DNA of 7,627 bases, from contig JAEOST010000256.1 of the NCBI GenBank assembly GCA_016840245.1, forward strand, positions 1-7,627, given 5' to 3'. This document shows positions 5,031 to 7,627 of the stretch, in pieces (the stretch's first letter is position 1; the number at the start of each line of letters is the position of its first letter). Position numbers and translations under genes: made by a program. This DNA comes from Candidatus Thorarchaeota archaeon. GTDB lineage: Archaea; Asgardarchaeota; Thorarchaeia; Thorarchaeales; Thorarchaeaceae. Under the pieces are notes generated by a model, which saw only the letters and a list, made by a program, of their open reading frames with translations, was not told the DNA's origin and did not search any database.

Positions 5031-6116
5031 TTGAGTGGGCTGAGTGGAGATTACCTGTCACTCTTGATAGCGTTGCAGGAGGAACCATTTGCAAATATAT
5101 CCGACTTGGTTGAGAGAGTTAAAGCCTCGAAGCCAACGGTCATCAAGAAACTGAAGTATCTTCGAGAGAACAGGGCTTACTATGTACAGCCCATCTTGGA
5201 CTACCACAGCCTTGGATATCAAGCAGTAGATGTTCTACTGGATACCAAACATCTCAGTGATGTGAAGCGCCTTGAAGACATTGCAACAAACCATCCTTAC
5301 ACTGCATACCGAAGTCGATGTTTTGGCTCACATAACGGATTGTTCTTACAATTTCGCGCTCCGACTGGTACAAAACCCCTCATTGAAGAGATGGTAAAGA
5401 CACTGACTGACGAAGGTGTTGTTTCTAGGGCTCAGTTTCTGACAACAGGTGATGAACCTACCATTATTTCATCAATGCGTATTGATGGCTGGCATGCAGA
5501 CTCAATGACTTGGAAGTTTGATTGGAAGTCTTGGTTTGAATCAAAATCAGAACTGAAAAAGTACGAAGCACCAACTGGTACAGCTGGTAGTGTTCTAGAG
5601 TGGATAACAAAGAAAGACTTGTTCATTCTACAACAGTTAATGTTGAACTCACGAAGACACAATGCTGAAATGATTCGTTCTCTTGAACAAAAAGGGATCC
5701 CCATGACTCCGCAGACCTTTGGTCGCAGATTGAAGATGATTGATGAACACTGTGTGACTCGATACCGTGTTGGGTTTGATCCTATTGCTTTTGATATAAT
5801 CACAAATGTCCTCATCACAGGTGAGGGTAAGAAGAGCTACTTACAGAACCTGTTCTCAAAGATGAGTGATAATCCTGTTCCCTTTGCGTCAACTATGAGG
5901 GTCTCTGATTCGAGTCTGTTCTGGTATGTACGCATGCCTCCTAGTCACCTCTCCTCACTATTGAGCAATCTGCATACAAATCTAGAGGGAATCAATGTCA
6001 CTCTGATTGACTATACACAATCTTTTGTCTATTCGATTTGGCCTGAGATTCTTGACGAGGCCAATAAGGCATGGCGAACAGATAGGGAGTTCATGATTGA
6101 CCAAGTGTTGAAGTGA
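5031..6116 (+). CDS. Lrp/AsnC-like regulator with two HTH-sensor units
   Basis: 361 residues from the TTG at 5031. Residues 8-50 form a winged helix-turn-helix of the Lrp/MarR kind: ISDLVERVKASKPTVIKKLKYL is the classic recognition layout. They are followed by an alpha/beta sensor-like region (about 55-140) resembling an RAM-type domain. The same arrangement repeats in the second half: an HTH at about 195-245 (KDLFILQQLMLNS, TPQTFGRRLKMI) and a second sensor-like region (250-337). Parallel stretches include AYRSRCFGSHNGLFLQFRAP in the first and PFASTMRVSDSSLFWYVRMPP in the second. Typical Lrp proteins of about 150 residues have one such unit, so this is a fused duplication with no enzymatic domain. 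It probably acts in the cytosol as a DNA-binding regulator. It lies behind the secreted-protein gene, which it may control together with the divergent gene at 4366. It converges on the next gene with only 8 bases between stops. Confidence 0.85.
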   Translation: MSGLSGDYLSLLIALQEEPFANISDLVERVKASKPTVIKKLKYLRENRAYYVQPILDYHSLGYQAVDVLLDTKHLSDVKRLEDIATNHPYTAYRSRCFGSHNGLFLQFRAPTGTKPLIEEMVKTLTDEGVVSRAQFLTTGDEPTIISSMRIDGWHADSMTWKFDWKSWFESKSELKKYEAPTGTAGSVLEWITKKDLFILQQLMLNSRRHNAEMIRSLEQKGIPMTPQTFGRRLKMIDEHCVTRYRVGFDPIAFDIITNVLITGEGKKSYLQNLFSKMSDNPVPFASTMRVSDSSLFWYVRMPPSHLSSLLSNLHTNLEGINVTLIDYTQSFVYSIWPEILDEANKAWRTDREFMIDQVLK

Positions 6117-6124
6117 CCCGCGCA

Positions 6125-7165
6125 CTAGAGTGATATTTTGAACACAGCAATTGGTGTGGCAATCTCGACCTTCTTTGCTCCCGCTTCTTCTGCCCATTGG
6201 ATCATCTCATCCCTCAGGAAGAAACCATGAGCTCCTTTAACCACCTTGAAGTGAGCTTCGTTGAACTTGTTGCCATCTGGGTAGAAGTTTTGAGTTCCGA
6301 ACACATAACCTCCGGGTCGTGTGACTCTAATCATCTCTCTGATTGCCTTACGGGGATCTGTCCAATGCAAGACTTGTGATGCATAGACAACATCGAAGTG
6401 GTCATCATCAAAAGGAATCGACTCAGCATAACCCTGGATGAAAGTTGGGGGGTAGTTGTACACGTACTCTCCCAATACTGTGTCAGCGGGGTCTCTCATC
6501 CCAACCATCCGCAAGAACTCCTCACGGGCAATTACATTTAATTTTTCACTGGGTTCAATCCCCACAATTTCCATACCTGAACCATGATAGAAGTGCTTAC
6601 TCTTGTAGTAATAGTGCCAGATTGCTGCAGTGCCCCGACCATTTCCTGAGCCGATATCTAGCAATCGTACCGGTTTCTTTAAGGCACTAGCAAATGAGAA
6701 TGCACTTCTTCGGATCTGTTCATACAGACGATTGGATAATGCATCATCCCAATTAAAGAGATTGAGACCCCCTGTGAAAGTCAGATACTGGCCCCTTAGT
6801 CTCTCTGGGATTGCCTTAGCATGATCAGTCCATAGTTCCTCCATTGCACCATCGAAGCAAGTTGGACAGACCCACTCATCGGAAATTCCTCCATTTGTCT
6901 TATAGCCGCGTTCATCATCTTTCACTAAGGTTTCATCTTCCACGAGGATGTCTAAGAGATATCTAAGGAAGTCAAAGTCAGTATAGCGGAATTGGCTGGC
7001 AATTTCATACTCAGTTCTGGGTTCGTGGAGATACTCAAACCAACCCTCACTCTCAAGAATTCGAACAATGTTTCCTCTGAAGAAACAATCAATGTCTTTG
7101 CGAAGCTTTTGTACATTCAAACCCAGCTTCAGTAACTCTTTCCAAGCACGTGCTTTTGATATCAT
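6125..7165 (-). CDS. SAM-dependent class I methyltransferase
   Basis: 346 residues, cytosolic. Residues 165-292 carry the Rossmann methyltransferase motifs. Motif I is RLLDIGSGNGRG (167-178), the acidic end of strand 2 is EIVGIEPSEKL (199-209), and motif III-like sequence AESIPFDDDHFDVVYASQVLHW (247-268) is followed by RVTRPGGYVFGTQ (280-292). This pattern is that of the UbiE/Methyltransf_11 type, which methylates small molecules or lipids. The N-terminal 90 residues look like a winged-helix or dimerisation domain, as in O-methyltransferases of plant and bacterial type. An odd CPTC (100-103) links the two parts. The ATG at 7165 is 6 bases after GGGTGA, which overlaps the stop of the preceding gene. 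The substrate cannot be told from sequence. Confidence 0.9.
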   Translation of the reverse strand: MISKARAWKELLKLGLNVQKLRKDIDCFFRGNIVRILESEGWFEYLHEPRTEYEIASQFRYTDFDFLRYLLDILVEDETLVKDDERGYKTNGGISDEWVCPTCFDGAMEELWTDHAKAIPERLRGQYLTFTGGLNLFNWDDALSNRLYEQIRRSAFSFASALKKPVRLLDIGSGNGRGTAAIWHYYYKSKHFYHGSGMEIVGIEPSEKLNVIAREEFLRMVGMRDPADTVLGEYVYNYPPTFIQGYAESIPFDDDHFDVVYASQVLHWTDPRKAIREMIRVTRPGGYVFGTQNFYPDGNKFNEAHFKVVKGAHGFFLRDEMIQWAEEAGAKKVEIATPIAVFKISL

Positions 7166-7171
7166 TATTTT

Positions 7172-7177
7172 TCACCC
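7172..7177 (-). promoter_or_regulatory. Ribosome binding site GGGTGA overlapping the upstream stop
   Basis: On the minus strand GGGTGA ends in the TGA stop of the upstream gene and lies 6 bases before the ATG at 7165. The arrangement implies translational coupling of the two genes. Confidence 0.7.
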
Positions 7178-7627
7178 TGATAAGAGACCCCTTCTGTTGA
7201 CATAGTCAATCAGCTCAAAGACCTCGTCGATACGGTCTGTGTACTCTCCTTCTAACAAGTCCATAACACTAGCCTCACCTTGAAGTAGTGGCATGAGTAC
7301 TTCCCTGCCCAATGGGTAATCCATACTAATTCTGTCCACAATTCTAGAAATGCGGTCTTGGAACTCTGTTGTCCCCTTTGTATAGAGTACATCATCAGTA
7401 AGCAATCGGGAGATGTGTGAAGGATCAATTGAGATATTCTTCTTCAGTACTTTGAGTATTAGAAGAATCACGTCCTTCTTAGACAGACCATAGAGGTCCT
7501 TACTCTCAACCAGTGTTCGAGCAAAGGTAGCTAGTGGTGTCAGCACGTTGGGGTCATTGACAGATATAGCGACCACTTTGTCCTCTTTAGTCCAAATGTG
7601 AAAATCACGGTCAGCTACACTGATGGT
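7172..7627 (-). CDS. Hypothetical protein, C-terminal part (5' partial)
   Basis: The frame is open to the right window edge (151 residues visible), so the gene begins beyond 7627 and the GTG at 7576 need not be the start. The first visible residues form a possible strand pair (SVADRDFHIWTKEDKVVAISVND) followed by helices. The rest is almost entirely helical and charged: PLATFARTLVESKDLYGLSKKDVILLIL, an HTH-like region around IDPSHISRLLTDD, and a closing IDEVFELIDYVNRRGLLSG. The strand pair before a helix could be the end of a Roadblock- or sensor-like domain, but this is only an impression. It is coupled to the methyltransferase downstream. No family recognised. Confidence 0.7.
   Translation of the reverse strand, partial: TISVADRDFHIWTKEDKVVAISVNDPNVLTPLATFARTLVESKDLYGLSKKDVILLILKVLKKNISIDPSHISRLLTDDVLYTKGTTEFQDRISRIVDRISMDYPLGREVLMPLLQGEASVMDLLEGEYTDRIDEVFELIDYVNRRGLLSG

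Noticed and set aside
5432..5818. Minus-strand open frame of 128 codons
   Set aside because: It is antisense to the Lrp-like regulator, which has clear HTH patterns in its own frame.
6445..6824. Two overlapping plus-strand open frames
   Set aside because: Both are antisense to the methyltransferase core motifs and show no protein-like pattern.

Overview
The window most likely comes from an archaeon, and its texture fits an Asgard archaeon of the Thorarchaeota type. The evidence is a surface protein with a Thr-rich stalk, a C-terminal membrane anchor and a short basic tail; TATA-type promoter elements; Shine-Dalgarno motifs of the GGTGA/GGAGG kind; TTG starts; and an Lrp-like double wHTH regulator. 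The lineage is inferred from protein style only, since no rRNA or tRNA is present.

Layout. (1) Positions 1-1632, plus strand: the 3' part of a large surface protein with glutamine-amidotransferase-like and Ig-like domains. It ends at a strong stem-loop (1649-1680) that separates it from the convergent genes that follow. (2) Positions 1686-3576, minus strand: four small soluble proteins with short gaps, probably one operon transcribed from about 3576 toward 1686. They are a small four-cysteine protein, two tandem paralogues about 52% identical to each other, and a thioredoxin-fold-like protein without a CxxC. I recognise no function for any of them with confidence. (3) Positions 3626-3970, plus strand: a decayed 3' remnant of a major facilitator transporter (last three membrane segments, with an in-frame TAA), followed by a two-tier stem-loop with T-rich tail that runs into the 3' end of the next minus-strand gene. 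(4) Positions 4004-4366 (minus) and 4500-4985 (plus): a divergent pair, a small Ig-like beta-sandwich protein and a secreted protein with signal peptide and a DxDxD-type acidic loop. They share a short region with one near-symmetric TATA element. (5) Positions 5031-6116, plus strand: a regulator with two consecutive HTH-plus-sensor units, probably co-transcribed with the secreted protein. (6) Positions 6125-7627, minus strand: a SAM-dependent methyltransferase with N-terminal winged-helix-like region, translationally coupled to an upstream gene of unknown function that runs off the window.

No tRNA, rRNA, CRISPR array, insertion sequence or origin is visible. No gene-free stretch exceeds 300 bases; the longest (3577-3721) is largely taken up by the transporter remnant. 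No complete defence or mobile system was recognised. The most unusual parts are the four-gene operon of uncharacterised small proteins with its tandem paralogues, and the secreted protein paired with a double Lrp-like regulator.
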